Shown piece after piece: positions 17,919-27,002 of a stretch of 64,000 nucleotides of DNA. The stretch spans positions 179,705 to 243,704 of the forward strand of contig NZ_SGOM01000005.1 in NCBI RefSeq assembly GCF_022113815.1, written 5' to 3'. Under the pieces are notes generated by a model. The model made no database searches. It was given only the letters and a program-made list of their open reading frames with translations, and had not been told where the DNA came from. The first letter of the stretch is position 1; the number at the start of each line of letters is the position of its first letter. The stretch comes from Vibrio cincinnatiensis. Its GTDB lineage: Bacteria > Pseudomonadota > Gammaproteobacteria > Enterobacterales > Vibrionaceae. A program made the translations under genes and the position numbers.

Positions 17919-19316
17919 ATGAGTAAGCCACACGCTTCACGTCAACCGGATTTAATCTATCAATTAAACGATCGCCCCCCCTTGCCACAAACACTCTTTG
18001 CAGCATTGCAGCACTTACTCGCGATGTTTGTTGCGGTTATCACACCATCGTTGATCATCTGTCAATCACTAGGAGTGCCAGCCGATCAAACCAATACCAT
18101 CATCAGTATGTCGCTGTTTGCTTCTGGTCTATCTTCTTTTATTCAGATCCGAACCTTCGGTCCGATTGGCTCAGGTTTACTCTCTATTCAAGGTACCAGT
18201 TTTAACTTCTTAGGCCCCATTATTGGTGCAGGTTTAGCGTTAAAGGCAGGGGGAGCGGATATTTCCACCATGATGGCAGCCATTTTTGGCACCATTCTAG
18301 TTGCCTCCTTTGCCGAAATCTTACTCTCTCGCGTCCTTGAATTTGCACAACGCATTATTACCCCGTTGGTATCCGGAATTGTGGTGACCTTAATTGGCTT
18401 AACCTTAGTGCAAGTCGGCCTTGTTTCTATGGGCGGAGGCTACGCTGCATTAAATGATGGAACGTTCGGTAGCTTAGATAAATTGGCACTAGCCGGAACT
18501 GTCTTAGCCCTGATCGTGATCCTAAATCGCGCCCGTAACCCATACATTCGTGTTGCCTCGATTGTGATTGCCATGGTGGTGGGGTATGTGATGGCCTATT
18601 TGATGGGAATGGTGGATACCAGCCAAAAACCGCAAAGCGGTTTGATCGCGCTTCCAATCCCGATGCAATATGGTTTGAGCTTTGACTGGTCTTTATTTAT
18701 TCCTCTGGTACTGATTTTCCTTATCACGGCTTTAGAAGCCATTGGAGACATTACCGCCACTTCAGAAGTCTCTGGTGAACCCGTTAAAGGCCCCGTTTAT
18801 ATGAAACGGATTAAGGGTGGTGTATTGGCGGATGGCCTGAACTCTGCGCTGGCCGCCGTGTTTAATAGCTTCCCCAATTCAACCTTCAGTCAAAATAATG
18901 GGGTCATTTTACTGACCGGTGTGGCCAGCCGTTATGTGGGATACTTTATTGCTGGCATGCTGGTCCTGCTTGGCTTATTCCCCGGCGTGGCGAGTTTCGT
19001 ACAGTTGATTCCGGAACCTGTACTTGGCGGGGCAACCATCGTCATGTTTGGCACCATTGCCGCTGCAGGGGTAAGAATCATTTCTCGTGTTGAGCTAGAC
19101 AGACGAGCCATTTTAATTATGGCGCTCTCCTTTTCAATGGGACTAGGGATTGCACAAAAACCCGAGATTCTTCAGTTTATGCCGGAGTTTATTAAGAGTA
19201 TTTTCTCCTCTGGCGTTGCTGCTGGAGGCATTACTGCAATTCTTCTGAATTTACTATTACCAGAACATCGCTCAATGAATGAAGAAGAAACCACCGAGCA
19301 AGTTTTGGAAAAGTAA
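17919..19316 (+). CDS. xanP: Xanthine permease XanP (NCS2 family)
   Basis: Proton-coupled xanthine uptake across the inner membrane; NAT/NCS2 family. The protein is 465 residues (E. coli XanP/YicE 463) with about 14 membrane segments. Family landmarks are [20 protein letters not shown] with the conserved QH, the SIQGTSFNF stretch, [20 protein letters not shown] with the binding-site Glu, and the NAT signature [21 protein letters not shown]. These match XanP more closely than UraA or the guanine permeases. It stands alone after recG with its own PurR-linked promoter. Downstream lie two hairpins and then the IS remnant. Confidence 0.95.
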   Translation: MSKPHASRQPDLIYQLNDRPPLPQTLFAALQHLLAMFVAVITPSLIICQSLGVPADQTNTIISMSLFASGLSSFIQIRTFGPIGSGLLSIQGTSFNFLGPIIGAGLALKAGGADISTMMAAIFGTILVASFAEILLSRVLEFAQRIITPLVSGIVVTLIGLTLVQVGLVSMGGGYAALNDGTFGSLDKLALAGTVLALIVILNRARNPYIRVASIVIAMVVGYVMAYLMGMVDTSQKPQSGLIALPIPMQYGLSFDWSLFIPLVLIFLITALEAIGDITATSEVSGEPVKGPVYMKRIKGGVLADGLNSALAAVFNSFPNSTFSQNNGVILLTGVASRYVGYFIAGMLVLLGLFPGVASFVQLIPEPVLGGATIVMFGTIAAAGVRIISRVELDRRAILIMALSFSMGLGIAQKPEILQFMPEFIKSIFSSGVAAGGITAILLNLLLPEHRSMNEEETTEQVLEK

Positions 19317-19356
19317 TAAGGGTAAAGAGAATACCAATACTCGCTATTGTCTTATT

Positions 19357-19403
19357 ACGACTCGCTCTTATTGCGAGTTATCCCCACGAAAGTGGGGATC
19401 CAT
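19357..19403. repeat. Two consecutive hairpins downstream of xanP
   Basis: ACTCGC / GCGAGT with a 7-nt loop is followed closely by ATCCCCAC / GTGGGGAT closed by a GAAA tetraloop. No good T-tract follows at once, so I would not call them classical terminators; they may protect the 3' end of the xanP transcript. Confidence 0.45.
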
Positions 19404-19427
19404 TCTACCTTTTGTACTTTATGCTAG

Positions 19428-20097
19428 ATTCCCGTCTACACGCAATGCTGATCGTTTAAGGAGAATGAATAACTTGAACGATCCTTAAATTCCAAGCAAT
19501 TAAACAACGCTTTGCTATCAGCTAAAAGCTCTCTCACCGAAGCTCGTAAACGGTTGGGTGTTGAGCCTGTACCGTGGTTATTCCATCAAAGTGCCAGTCA
19601 TTGGAGCGGACAGGTTGAGGTGGGTAAATGGGAAGGTCTCAGAGTCTATGCCATTGACGGGACTCAATTTCGTGTTGAACTTGGGTATCGTGAAATAAAA
19701 TGTACGATGCTTCGTAAAGCCATCGCCCTAAGAAGCAAGAAAATCACTTTAGTTTATCAGGAGTTATATGGGTTGTTGCTTGCCTATAACCTGATCCGCT
19801 ACGAAATGGCACTAGCGGCTAAGGAAGCGAAAGTCAGCCCCCTGAGAATTAGCTTTAAACTCGGTTTTAAGGTGGTTTTGTATGACTATACAGCGATATG
19901 TCAGACGAGAAACTTACAGTCGATACCAGCACGACTCAAAGATTTAACTGATGACCTGAAAGATTTAACTCTCCCCAAACCAGACCGCCCAAATTATGAA
20001 CGGTCGGTCAAGATAAGGCCCAATAAATATCCTTTAAAGAGTAGCCGAAAGAAGAAGGAGTATTCTTAATCGAACAGCATTGCGTCTACACGGGAAT
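19428..20097 (+). mobile_element. Internally deleted IS4-family element
   Basis: About 670 bp bounded by terminal inverted repeats at 19428-19457 and 20068-20097. Reading inwards from both ends, 26 of 30 bases agree, starting ATTCCCGT and including ACGCAAT then GCTG. Inside is a shortened IS4-type transposase fragment ending inside the right repeat. Full IS4 elements are about 1.4 kb or more, so over half has been lost. I could not find a clear target-site duplication in the flanks. Both ends survive, so a related full-length transposase could still mobilise it. It sits between xanP and the 3' end of envZ, 60 bp from the envZ stop codon. Confidence 0.8.
19473..20069 (+). pseudogene. IS4-family transposase remnant (DDE core deleted)
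   Basis: An open frame from 19473 (no good start; a TTG lies at 19512) ends at 20069. It starts in a typical IS4 N-terminal region (LSAKSSLTEARKRLGVEPV, WLFHQSASHW), reaches the first catalytic segment YAIDGTQFR, then jumps straight to ELGYREIK and the C-terminal KIRPNKYPLKSSRKKKEYS. The DGT Asp and the Glu/Lys of the YREK-type motif remain, but the central catalytic Asp and about 200 residues between are missing, and the N-terminus is also short. The internal join keeps the frame. It cannot be an active transposase. Confidence 0.85.
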
Positions 20098-20157
20098 GGT
20101 AGTTATCAAAACGACGGAAAGCAGATAGACATTCCCACATCCAGTAGGAAAGTACCG

Positions 20158-21459
20158 TTATCTTGTTGGAAAACTGATTTGAATTTTCAATCCGCCTTCT
20201 GCACGATTATTGAGCACAACAGAACCATGATGCTGGCTCACAATCCGTTTAACGATAGCAAGCCCTAGCCCGGTCCCTTCACTTCCACGTGCCGTATCCC
20301 CACGGATAAAAGGTTCAAACACTTTATTAACTTGGCTCGGCTCTATCCCAGGGCCATTATCTTCGACGCAAACCCACGCCATTTTCTTATCAGCAGTGAT
20401 TCCAGTACTAACTTTTACCCAACCATTGCCATAGCGAAGCGCATTGACCACCAAATTACTCACCGCTCGCTTAATCGCAATAGGATTGCCAAAAACCGGC
20501 TCTATCGATTGTGGTAGTTGAGCTTCAATCTGAACTTCATACCCACCTTCAGAAGAAGCTACATCGCGTGCTATTTCATTTAAATCTACATCTTGAAACG
20601 CTTGCTTATCGACTGGTTTTAAATAATCCATAAACTGGCTAATAATTTCATTGCACTCTTCGGTATCACCGATAATTCCCTCAGCTAAGTAGCTATCTTC
20701 AGGAGACATCATTTCTGTTGCTAAGCGAATACGGGTCAATGGTGTTCGTAAATCATGACTAATGCCAGCCATTAGTAGTGCGCGATCTTCCTCTAACGCT
20801 TGAATGCCTTGAGACATTTGGTTGAAAGCGCGAGTTACCGCCCGAATCTCACTCGCGCCTTTTTCAGGAATGGGCGGTGGGATTTCACCACGACCGACCG
20901 ATAAGGCCGCTTTTTCTAACGTACTCAACGGACGATTTTGTAAGCGAATAAATAACCACCCACCCACCAAGATTAAAATTGCCATCACAATACTGTTACG
21001 AAATAACGGTGCAAAATCCTCTTCTCGCAACTCGGAAAGGGGAATACGTAATATTTTTCCCGGCAGTAATTCGATCTTCATCCATAAGAGATAACTTTCC
21101 TCCCCAACCCCCATGCGCACTTCTGTGACAGAGCCGAGTTCTTCGGTCATCTCCTCGCTCATCAAATCAATATTGATCGCTCGCTGAAATTCATCTCCCG
21201 CGGGGCCATCGTCACGAAATAACTCAACACCCAGCTTTTCGAGCACCCGTAAACGCATTGAGGTATCGAGCTCATTCTCTACATGAGTGAATGAATCATC
21301 CAACATCAAGCTGATTTCATGACTGAGAATTTTATTAAACTGCTGCAAACTCGGAATAATGGCGTAGTTGATTAATGCATAATAAGAGTAGGCTTGGCTG
21401 GCAATCAACAGAGTAAAAAAAAGCAGAATAGTTTGGGTAAAGGAGCTGCGAATACGCAT
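20158..21459 (-). CDS. envZ: Osmosensor histidine kinase EnvZ
   Basis: Inner-membrane sensor kinase/phosphatase for OmpR. I start it at plus-strand base 21459 ([20 protein letters not shown]), giving 433 residues; an earlier in-frame ATG at 21510 adds a tail not seen in the family. The layout is: TM1 (about 9-30), periplasmic domain, TM2 (about 150-172), HAMP, H-box [15 protein letters not shown] with the phosphorylated His, N box [13 protein letters not shown]1 [10 protein letters not shown], and G2 GTGLGLAIV. All kinase boxes are intact. Unusually the sequence ends a few residues after the last strand (QISFPTR), without the longer tail of E. coli EnvZ, close to the IS remnant. It is encoded downstream of ompR on the same strand. 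Confidence 0.95.
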   Translation of the reverse strand: MRIRSSFTQTILLFFTLLIASQAYSYYALINYAIIPSLQQFNKILSHEISLMLDDSFTHVENELDTSMRLRVLEKLGVELFRDDGPAGDEFQRAINIDLMSEEMTEELGSVTEVRMGVGEESYLLWMKIELLPGKILRIPLSELREEDFAPLFRNSIVMAILILVGGWLFIRLQNRPLSTLEKAALSVGRGEIPPPIPEKGASEIRAVTRAFNQMSQGIQALEEDRALLMAGISHDLRTPLTRIRLATEMMSPEDSYLAEGIIGDTEECNEIISQFMDYLKPVDKQAFQDVDLNEIARDVASSEGGYEVQIEAQLPQSIEPVFGNPIAIKRAVSNLVVNALRYGNGWVKVSTGITADKKMAWVCVEDNGPGIEPSQVNKVFEPFIRGDTARGSEGTGLGLAIVKRIVSQHHGSVVLNNRAEGGLKIQISFPTR

Positions 21460-21604
21460 GAGACACCTACGATCAATGGGATGAAACAGAAATGAAGATT
21501 GTATACCCAAACGATGGGCATTGCTGGTTCATGATAAGAGATGAAGATAGAGATTGCTGTGGAGAAAGCCAGTTACCCAATCCCTTAACTGGCTTGCCAA
21601 TAAA

Positions 21605-22327
21605 CTAGTTGGCCACTTTCCCATCCGGCACAAATACGTAACCTAAGCCCCATACCGTTTGAATATAGCGTGGTTTACTAGGGTCGACTTCCAGCATTCT
21701 TCTTAAGCGAGAGATCTGTACATCAATCGACCGTTCCATGGCAGAATATTCTCGACCACGAGCCATATTCATCAATTTATCTCGAGACAGCGGCTCTCGA
21801 GCATTGGTGACCAAAGCTTTAAGAACGGCAAACTCCCCCGAAGTTAAAGGCATGGGTTCTTCACCATGAAACATTTCCCGAGTCCCTAAATTCAACCGAA
21901 ACTCACCAAATTCGACCACAGTGTCATCAGCACTAGGAGCACCCGGTGCTTCAACCACTTGACGACGCAAGACAGCTTTAATTCGAGCCAATAATTCACG
22001 AGGATTAAACGGTTTTGGCAAGTAATCATCAGCCCCCACTTCTAATCCAACAATACGATCAATCTCATCCCCTTTTGCTGTGAGCATCAAAATTGGGATT
22101 GAATTGTTGGCATGTCTCAAGCGGCGACAAATCGATAGACCATCTTCGCCTGGCAGCATTAGGTCTAATACCATCAAGTGAAACGTTTCACGCGTAAGTA
22201 AGCGATCCATCTGTTCACTGTTCGCAACACTACGGACTTGGAAACCTTGCTCGGATAAGTAACGTTCCAGCAGTGCGCGTAATCGCGCATCATCATCAAC
22301 CACTAAGATTTTATAGTTTTCTTGCAT
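21605..22327 (-). CDS. ompR: Two-component response regulator OmpR
   Basis: Winged-helix response regulator phosphorylated by EnvZ; in vibrios it controls outer-membrane porin and osmotic/acid responses. From the ATG at plus base 22327 (MQENYKILVVDDDARLRALL) it is 240 residues (E. coli 239); the ATG 15 nt upstream would add MGSVN. The receiver domain has DDD, the phosphoacceptor in LMVLDLMLPGEDG, and the switch Lys in LPKPFNPREL. The C-terminal winged helix has REPLSRDKLMNMARGREYSA and SIDVQISRLRRMLE, then YIQTVWGLGYVFVPDG. It precedes envZ by about 145 nt, so the usual ompR-envZ order holds although the gap is longer than the overlap seen in E. coli. Confidence 0.97.
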   Translation of the reverse strand: MQENYKILVVDDDARLRALLERYLSEQGFQVRSVANSEQMDRLLTRETFHLMVLDLMLPGEDGLSICRRLRHANNSIPILMLTAKGDEIDRIVGLEVGADDYLPKPFNPRELLARIKAVLRRQVVEAPGAPSADDTVVEFGEFRLNLGTREMFHGEEPMPLTSGEFAVLKALVTNAREPLSRDKLMNMARGREYSAMERSIDVQISRLRRMLEVDPSKPRYIQTVWGLGYVFVPDGKVAN

Positions 22328-22489
22328 GTTCACAGATCCCACGAAAAAGAGATGACACCCAAACAGGTTAGTCCATCAAAATGTAACACTGTTCCTGCGT
22401 GAACAATTCAAAGAATTGTTAGCATTTATTACTTATCAATATCATAACGTAGATTATCTAGGAAGGCAGTATCAAGCTCCTAGCAATAC

Positions 22490-22519
22490 AAAAAAGCCAA
22501 CCTTTGCGGCTGGCTTTTC
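22490..22519 (-). terminator. Terminator after eda
   Basis: Minus-strand stem AGCCAGCC / GGTTGGCT (one G-T pair) with a 5-nt loop followed by T5, starting a few bases after the eda stop. Confidence 0.85.
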
Positions 22520-22522
22520 ACA

Positions 22523-23131
22523 TTATAATGCGCGTATCAGTTTCGCTAAGGAATCCCAGTCGCCTTTATCCATTAACTCCGTCGGCACCATCCAAGTTCC
22601 TCCACAAGCAATGACCGATTTTAAGGCTAGGTAATCTTGAACATTACTCGGATTGATTCCTCCGGTAGGCATGAACTGTATCGGATATACAGCAGCCAGT
22701 GATTTCAACATCGCCATTCCTCCTGACGGCTCTGCTGGGAAGAATTTTAATGTTTTCAGCCCCATTTCCATCGCTTGCTCAACTAAGCTAGGGTTATTCA
22801 CTCCCGGAACAATAGCAATGCCCCGTTGTTGGCAATATTTCACTGTAGTGGGGTTAAACCCAGGGCTAACAATAAAATCCGCTCCTGCTTGCTGCGCTTT
22901 GTCTACCTGTTCTGTTGTTAGGACGGTTCCGGCCCCAATTAACATCTCAGGATAGGCTTCGCGCATCAGTCGAATAGACTCTTCCGCCGCTTCGGTACGA
23001 AAAGTGACTTCAGCACAAGGCAAGCCGTTCTCCACCAAGACTTTGGCCAATGGAAGTGCCTGTTTGGCATCATTAATTGCAATGACTGGGACAATTTTTA
23101 TCTCAGCTAAACGTTGTTCTAGTGTTGTCAT
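22523..23131 (-). CDS. eda: KDPG aldolase (2-keto-3-deoxy-6-phosphogluconate / 4-hydroxy-2-oxoglutarate aldolase)
   Basis: Class I aldolase that cleaves KDPG to pyruvate and glyceraldehyde 3-phosphate, the last step of the Entner-Doudoroff pathway. It is 202 residues, shorter than E. coli Eda (213). Landmarks are PVIAINDAKQALPLAKVLVE, the catalytic Glu segment AEVTFRTEAAEESI, IGAGTVLT, the phosphate-binding GVNNPSLVEQA, the Schiff-base Lys in LKFFPAEPSGG, and the PTGGIN phosphate loop. It follows gntP by a 9-nt gap and is almost certainly co-transcribed with it from the GntR-controlled centre. Its partner edd is on the opposite arm. Confidence 0.96.
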   Translation of the reverse strand: MTTLEQRLAEIKIVPVIAINDAKQALPLAKVLVENGLPCAEVTFRTEAAEESIRLMREAYPEMLIGAGTVLTTEQVDKAQQAGADFIVSPGFNPTTVKYCQQRGIAIVPGVNNPSLVEQAMEMGLKTLKFFPAEPSGGMAMLKSLAAVYPIQFMPTGGINPSNVQDYLALKSVIACGGTWMVPTELMDKGDWDSLAKLIRAL

Positions 23132-23140
23132 AGATAAACC

Positions 23141-24514
23141 TTACAAAATAAAGCTCAGGGTCGCGACAATAATAAACGCGATAGTTCCAAGCAAAGTTTC
23201 CATTACCGTCCACGTTTTGAGCGTGGTTTTCTCATCCATCTCAAGTAGGCGAGAGACGAGCCAGAATCCTGAATCGTTAAAGTGTGACAGTACGGTTGCC
23301 CCACCGGCAATCGCAATCACGATAAAACACAAATCTAATTCAGACAAACCCGTGGTTTGCGATACAATGGGAGCCATCAGTGCGGCTGTCGTTGTCAGAG
23401 CCACCGTTGCAGAACCTTGCGCAACACGCAAACAGGTCGAGATAACAAAGGCAGCCACAATCACAGGCATCCCCGTATGGGCAAGAACATCTGCCAATGC
23501 TTGACCAATACCGCTTGAGCGCAGCACACCACCAAACATTCCACCTGCCCCTGTCACCAAGATCACGGCACAAATCGGTGCCAAAGCATCCGTACACAAT
23601 TTCTCCAATTTGCTCATGCCATATTTACCTGCAAAGGTAAATAGACAGACTAATAAAGTAATGAGAAGGGCTATCGGTGTTTTACCCAGCATACGCAAAA
23701 ATTCGACAACAGGATGTTGACCATCAATCATCCCTGCCACGGCCAAGGTATTAAGGCCTGTATCCATGAAGATTAATAACACAGGCAGAACCAAAATCAT
23801 CAACACGGTCGAGAATTTCGGCAAGTCCGATTTATCTTTAAACATCACTTCTGTGTTTAAAAAAGCTTTTGAAAGTGGGATGTTGAATTTTTCGCCGCAA
23901 TATAAGCCAAACAAATAGGCACCTAAATACCAAGTAGGAATCGCCACCAACAGCCCAACGACCAGCAATAAACCAATATCGGCACCAAGTAGTTCAGAAG
24001 CCGCTACGGGGCCTGGATGAGGTGGAACAAAAGCATGCATAACGGCAAAAGCCCCTGCAGCAGGTAAAGCATACTTAAGTGGTGAGCCACCGAATCGTTT
24101 CGCAACACTAAATAAAATCGGCATCATCACGATTAAGCCCGCATCAAAGAAGATCGGAAAACCAAACATCAATGAGGCAACCCCTAATGCCAATGGAGCG
24201 CGTTGCTCTCCAAATCGGCCAATTAAAGTATCGGCCAAAACTTTCGCCCCGCCCGTGACTTCTAAAATTTTCCCAATCATGGCACCGAGGCCAACCAGTA
24301 AAGCAACGGAGGCTAAAGTGCCACCAAAGCCTGACATCATATTGGGAACGACTTTTTCAGCAGGAATACCCGTTGCTAAGGCTGTACCAAAGCTCACCAA
24401 AGTAAGTGACGCAAAGGCGTGGACTTTTAACTTCATGATCAGCACCAACAAAGCAAGGATGGCGCAGACAGCTATCAATAATAGATAGGTAGGGCTATGT
24501 GCGAGTTGTTCCAT
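23141..24514 (-). CDS. gntP: Gluconate permease (GntP family)
   Basis: H+-coupled gluconate uptake across the inner membrane. It is 457 residues from the ATG at plus base 24514 (MEQLAHSPTYLLLIAVCAIL), chosen because AAGGTG sits about six nt ahead of it; an upstream ATG at 24532 lacks such a site. About 13 membrane segments are visible. Family landmarks are SGFGGTLASVALLVGLGAMIG, FGFPIFFDAGLIVMMPI, MHAFVPPHPGPVAASELLGA and LRVAQGSATVALTTTAALMAP. I use gntP for the family; distinguishing GntP, GntT and GntU needs alignment. It is the first gene of the leftward arm with eda, directly downstream of the two GntR operators. Confidence 0.92.
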   Translation of the reverse strand: MEQLAHSPTYLLLIAVCAILALLVLIMKLKVHAFASLTLVSFGTALATGIPAEKVVPNMMSGFGGTLASVALLVGLGAMIGKILEVTGGAKVLADTLIGRFGEQRAPLALGVASLMFGFPIFFDAGLIVMMPILFSVAKRFGGSPLKYALPAAGAFAVMHAFVPPHPGPVAASELLGADIGLLLVVGLLVAIPTWYLGAYLFGLYCGEKFNIPLSKAFLNTEVMFKDKSDLPKFSTVLMILVLPVLLIFMDTGLNTLAVAGMIDGQHPVVEFLRMLGKTPIALLITLLVCLFTFAGKYGMSKLEKLCTDALAPICAVILVTGAGGMFGGVLRSSGIGQALADVLAHTGMPVIVAAFVISTCLRVAQGSATVALTTTAALMAPIVSQTTGLSELDLCFIVIAIAGGATVLSHFNDSGFWLVSRLLEMDEKTTLKTWTVMETLLGTIAFIIVATLSFIL

Positions 24515-24567
24515 TTTGTTCACCTTTATCAAGGATAGGATGTTTGTGTCTCAGTTCACAAATCTAT

Positions 24568-24597
24568 AAGTTACGGGTAACATGTTACCGATAACAG
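24568..24597. promoter_or_regulatory. Two overlapping GntR operators
   Basis: AAGTTACGGGTAACAT (24568-24583) matches the reverse complement of the E. coli GntR operator ATGTTACCCGTAACAT in 15 of 16 positions. ATGTTACCGATAACAG (24582-24597) matches ATGTTACCGGTAACAT in 14 of 16. They share two bases, so the centres are 14 bp apart. They sit between the divergent gntP-eda and gntK-edd arms, where one GntR-occupied block could silence both. Confidence 0.85.
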
Positions 24598-24672
24598 CAC
24601 TAAGATAAAGCCAATTCTTACGGCAAAGTTCAAAATTGAGATCTGGCTCAGATCTCTCACTAAGGAGTCGCT

Positions 24673-25188
24673 ATGACGGGTAACAGCATTATTGTGATGG
24701 GCGTCAGTGGTTGCGGAAAAAGTACAATTGGCGCATTGATCGCCCAACGCCTTGGCGCAAAATTTATTGATGGCGATGATCTGCATCCTCGCGCAAATAT
24801 TGAAAAAATGCGCCGAGGAGAGCCTTTGAATGATCATGACCGAGCCCCTTGGCTAGAACGCATCCGAGATGCGGCATTCAGCTTAGAAAACAAAAGTGAA
24901 CAAGGCATTATTGTCTGTTCAGCACTCAAAAAAGCGTATCGAGATCAGATTCGAGATGGGAATCAAAATGTCACCTTCCTTTTTCTCGACGGCGATAAAG
25001 CCCTCATCATCGAGCGTATGCGAGCACGCAAGGGGCATTTTATGAAAACTGACATGTTAGAGAGTCAATTTGCTACCTTACAGCGCCCTAGTGCAGAAGA
25101 AACCGATGTTTTTACCATCAGTATTGCTAGTGATATTGACCGTGTCGTCGAGCAGGCGATCACGGCGCTAAAACAGCAGGAGGCATGA
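24673..25188 (+). CDS. gntK: Gluconokinase
   Basis: Phosphorylates gluconate to 6-phosphogluconate with ATP, trapping it for Edd. It has 171 residues (E. coli GntK 175). The P-loop GVSGCGKSTIG is at residues 10-20, then the gluconate-binding DGDDLHPRANIEKMRRGEPL, DRAPWLERI and CSALKKAYRDQIR, all diagnostic for the GntK/IdnK family. It is the first gene of the rightward arm; its stop overlaps the most upstream possible edd ATG (ATGA). Regulation by the adjacent GntR operators is inferred from position. Confidence 0.96.
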   Translation: MTGNSIIVMGVSGCGKSTIGALIAQRLGAKFIDGDDLHPRANIEKMRRGEPLNDHDRAPWLERIRDAAFSLENKSEQGIIVCSALKKAYRDQIRDGNQNVTFLFLDGDKALIIERMRARKGHFMKTDMLESQFATLQRPSAEETDVFTISIASDIDRVVEQAITALKQQEA

Positions 25189-25190
25189 GC

Positions 25191-27002
25191 ATGATGGATA
25201 AAACGGTTTTAGACGTCACAGGCCGAATCACCGCTCGAAGCCAAACATTACGTCGAGAATTTTTAGCTCGCACTGAGCAGCAACGAGCAAAAGGAAAAGG
25301 TAAAGCCAGTCTATCCTGTGGCAACTTAGCACATGCCATTGCCGCTTCCTGTCAAAGTGAAAAGTCTCATATTCTTGATCTAACCAAATCCAACGTGGCG
25401 ATCATCACAGCCTATAATGACATGCTCAGTGCTCATCAAGTCTATCAAGACTATCCCGAACAAATTAAAGCCGCGTTACAGCCGAGTGGGCATACCGCGC
25501 AAGTAGCCGGCGGCGTACCAGCCATGTGTGATGGCGTTACCCAAGGTCAACCGGGCATGGATATGTCGCTATTTTCCCGAGATCTGATTGCTCAAGCGAC
25601 TGCAATGTCACTCAGCCACAATATGTTTGATGGCACGCTTATCCTTGGGATCTGTGACAAAATCGCTCCGGGACAATTGATGGGAGCGCTCAGTTACGCT
25701 CACCTTCCCACCGCTTTTATTCCTGCGGGTCCGATGTCAACCGGGATCAGCAATGAAGAGAAAGTTGATATTCGGCAAAAATACAGTGCAGGGCAAGTCG
25801 GCCGAGAAGCCTTACTTAACATGGAGTGCAGCTCTTATCACTCACCGGGTACCTGCACCTTTTATGGCACCGCCAATACCAACCAATTAGTCTTTGAAGC
25901 GATGGGATTAATGCTCCCTGGGTCAGCATTTGTGGCACCCAATACTCCGCTGCGCCATGCATTAACCGAATATGCCGCCAAAATGATTGCGACAATGGCT
26001 CCGGGAACCCCCAATTATCGTCCACTCAGTCATGTCGTAACAGCAAAAAGCTTAGTCAACGGTTTGGTTGCTCTATTAGCTTCTGGCGGTAGCACTAACC
26101 ATACGATTCATTTAGTAGCACTCGCCCGTGCAGCTGGCTTGATTCTGACTTGGCAAGACATCAGTGATTTATCTCAAGTGGTTCCCCTACTTGCCAATGT
26201 TTACCCGAACGGCAGTGCAGACATCAATGCCTTCGAACAGGCAGGCGGCGTTCCCATGCTCCTGACTCGTTTACATGAACGGCATCTATTACACACTGAT
26301 GCAACGCCTGCCTTTGGTCAATTTAGTGATCAATTAACACGCCCGACTCTGATTGATGGACAGCTACGCTGGCAAGCGTGCCAAGATAGCCAAGACCCAC
26401 AAGTGATCGCGGCGCAAAAGCAACGGTTCCAAACCAGCGGTGGAATCAAAGTACTGAAAGGAAATCTTGGACAAGCGGTAATTAAGATTTCAGCCGTCAA
26501 AGCCGAGCATCACTACATTGAAGCACCAGCCAAAGTATTTGACTCACAACATGATGTCGAAGCGGCTTATCAGGCCGGAAAGCTGAATCAAGACTGCATC
26601 GTTGTCGTCCGTTATAGTGGACCAGCCGCCAATGGTATGCCAGAGCTGCATAAATTAATGCCGATTCTCGGCAACGTACAAAAAGCCGGCTATAAAGTTG
26701 CGTTAGTGACCGATGGACGTTTATCTGGCGCTTCAGGAAAAATTCCGGCAGCGATACATGTCTCTCCAGAAGCGTTACGTGGCGGCGCAATAGGGCTGCT
26801 CCGTGATGGTGATCGATTACGGTTAGATGCTCAGCATGGGGAGTTGATCTGCTTGGAAACGTTAGCTGGGCGCGAACCCATGGTTCCACCCACTGAGCAA
26901 GAGCAACAGAGCTGGGGGCGTGAACTGTTTACGATTGCCCGTCAACACGTGACCCCCGCCGATCAAGGAGCCACCTTCCTCTTTGCTCCGCTCAAGCCTT
27001 GA
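25191..27002 (+). CDS. edd: Phosphogluconate dehydratase
   Basis: IlvD/Edd-family iron-sulfur dehydratase that converts 6-phosphogluconate to KDPG. It has 603 residues from ATG 25191, as in E. coli; AGGAGG ends seven nt before this ATG, whereas the ATG at 25185 overlapping gntK has only one base of spacing. Landmarks are SCGNLAHAIA, ITAYNDMLSAHQ, AGGVPAMCDGVTQGQPGM, GICDKI, SYHSPGTCTFYGTANTNQ and VTDGRLSGASGKIPAA, with the cysteines expected to bind the cluster. It is translationally coupled to gntK. Its stop codon immediately abuts the stop codon of gntR. Confidence 0.96.
   Translation: MMDKTVLDVTGRITARSQTLRREFLARTEQQRAKGKGKASLSCGNLAHAIAASCQSEKSHILDLTKSNVAIITAYNDMLSAHQVYQDYPEQIKAALQPSGHTAQVAGGVPAMCDGVTQGQPGMDMSLFSRDLIAQATAMSLSHNMFDGTLILGICDKIAPGQLMGALSYAHLPTAFIPAGPMSTGISNEEKVDIRQKYSAGQVGREALLNMECSSYHSPGTCTFYGTANTNQLVFEAMGLMLPGSAFVAPNTPLRHALTEYAAKMIATMAPGTPNYRPLSHVVTAKSLVNGLVALLASGGSTNHTIHLVALARAAGLILTWQDISDLSQVVPLLANVYPNGSADINAFEQAGGVPMLLTRLHERHLLHTDATPAFGQFSDQLTRPTLIDGQLRWQACQDSQDPQVIAAQKQRFQTSGGIKVLKGNLGQAVIKISAVKAEHHYIEAPAKVFDSQHDVEAAYQAGKLNQDCIVVVRYSGPAANGMPELHKLMPILGNVQKAGYKVALVTDGRLSGASGKIPAAIHVSPEALRGGAIGLLRDGDRLRLDAQHGELICLETLAGREPMVPPTEQEQQSWGRELFTIARQHVTPADQGATFLFAPLKP

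Noticed and set aside
19279..19488. Open frame at the end of xanP running into the IS remnant
   Set aside because: It overlaps xanP, includes the hairpins and the terminal repeat, and shows no recognisable protein pattern.
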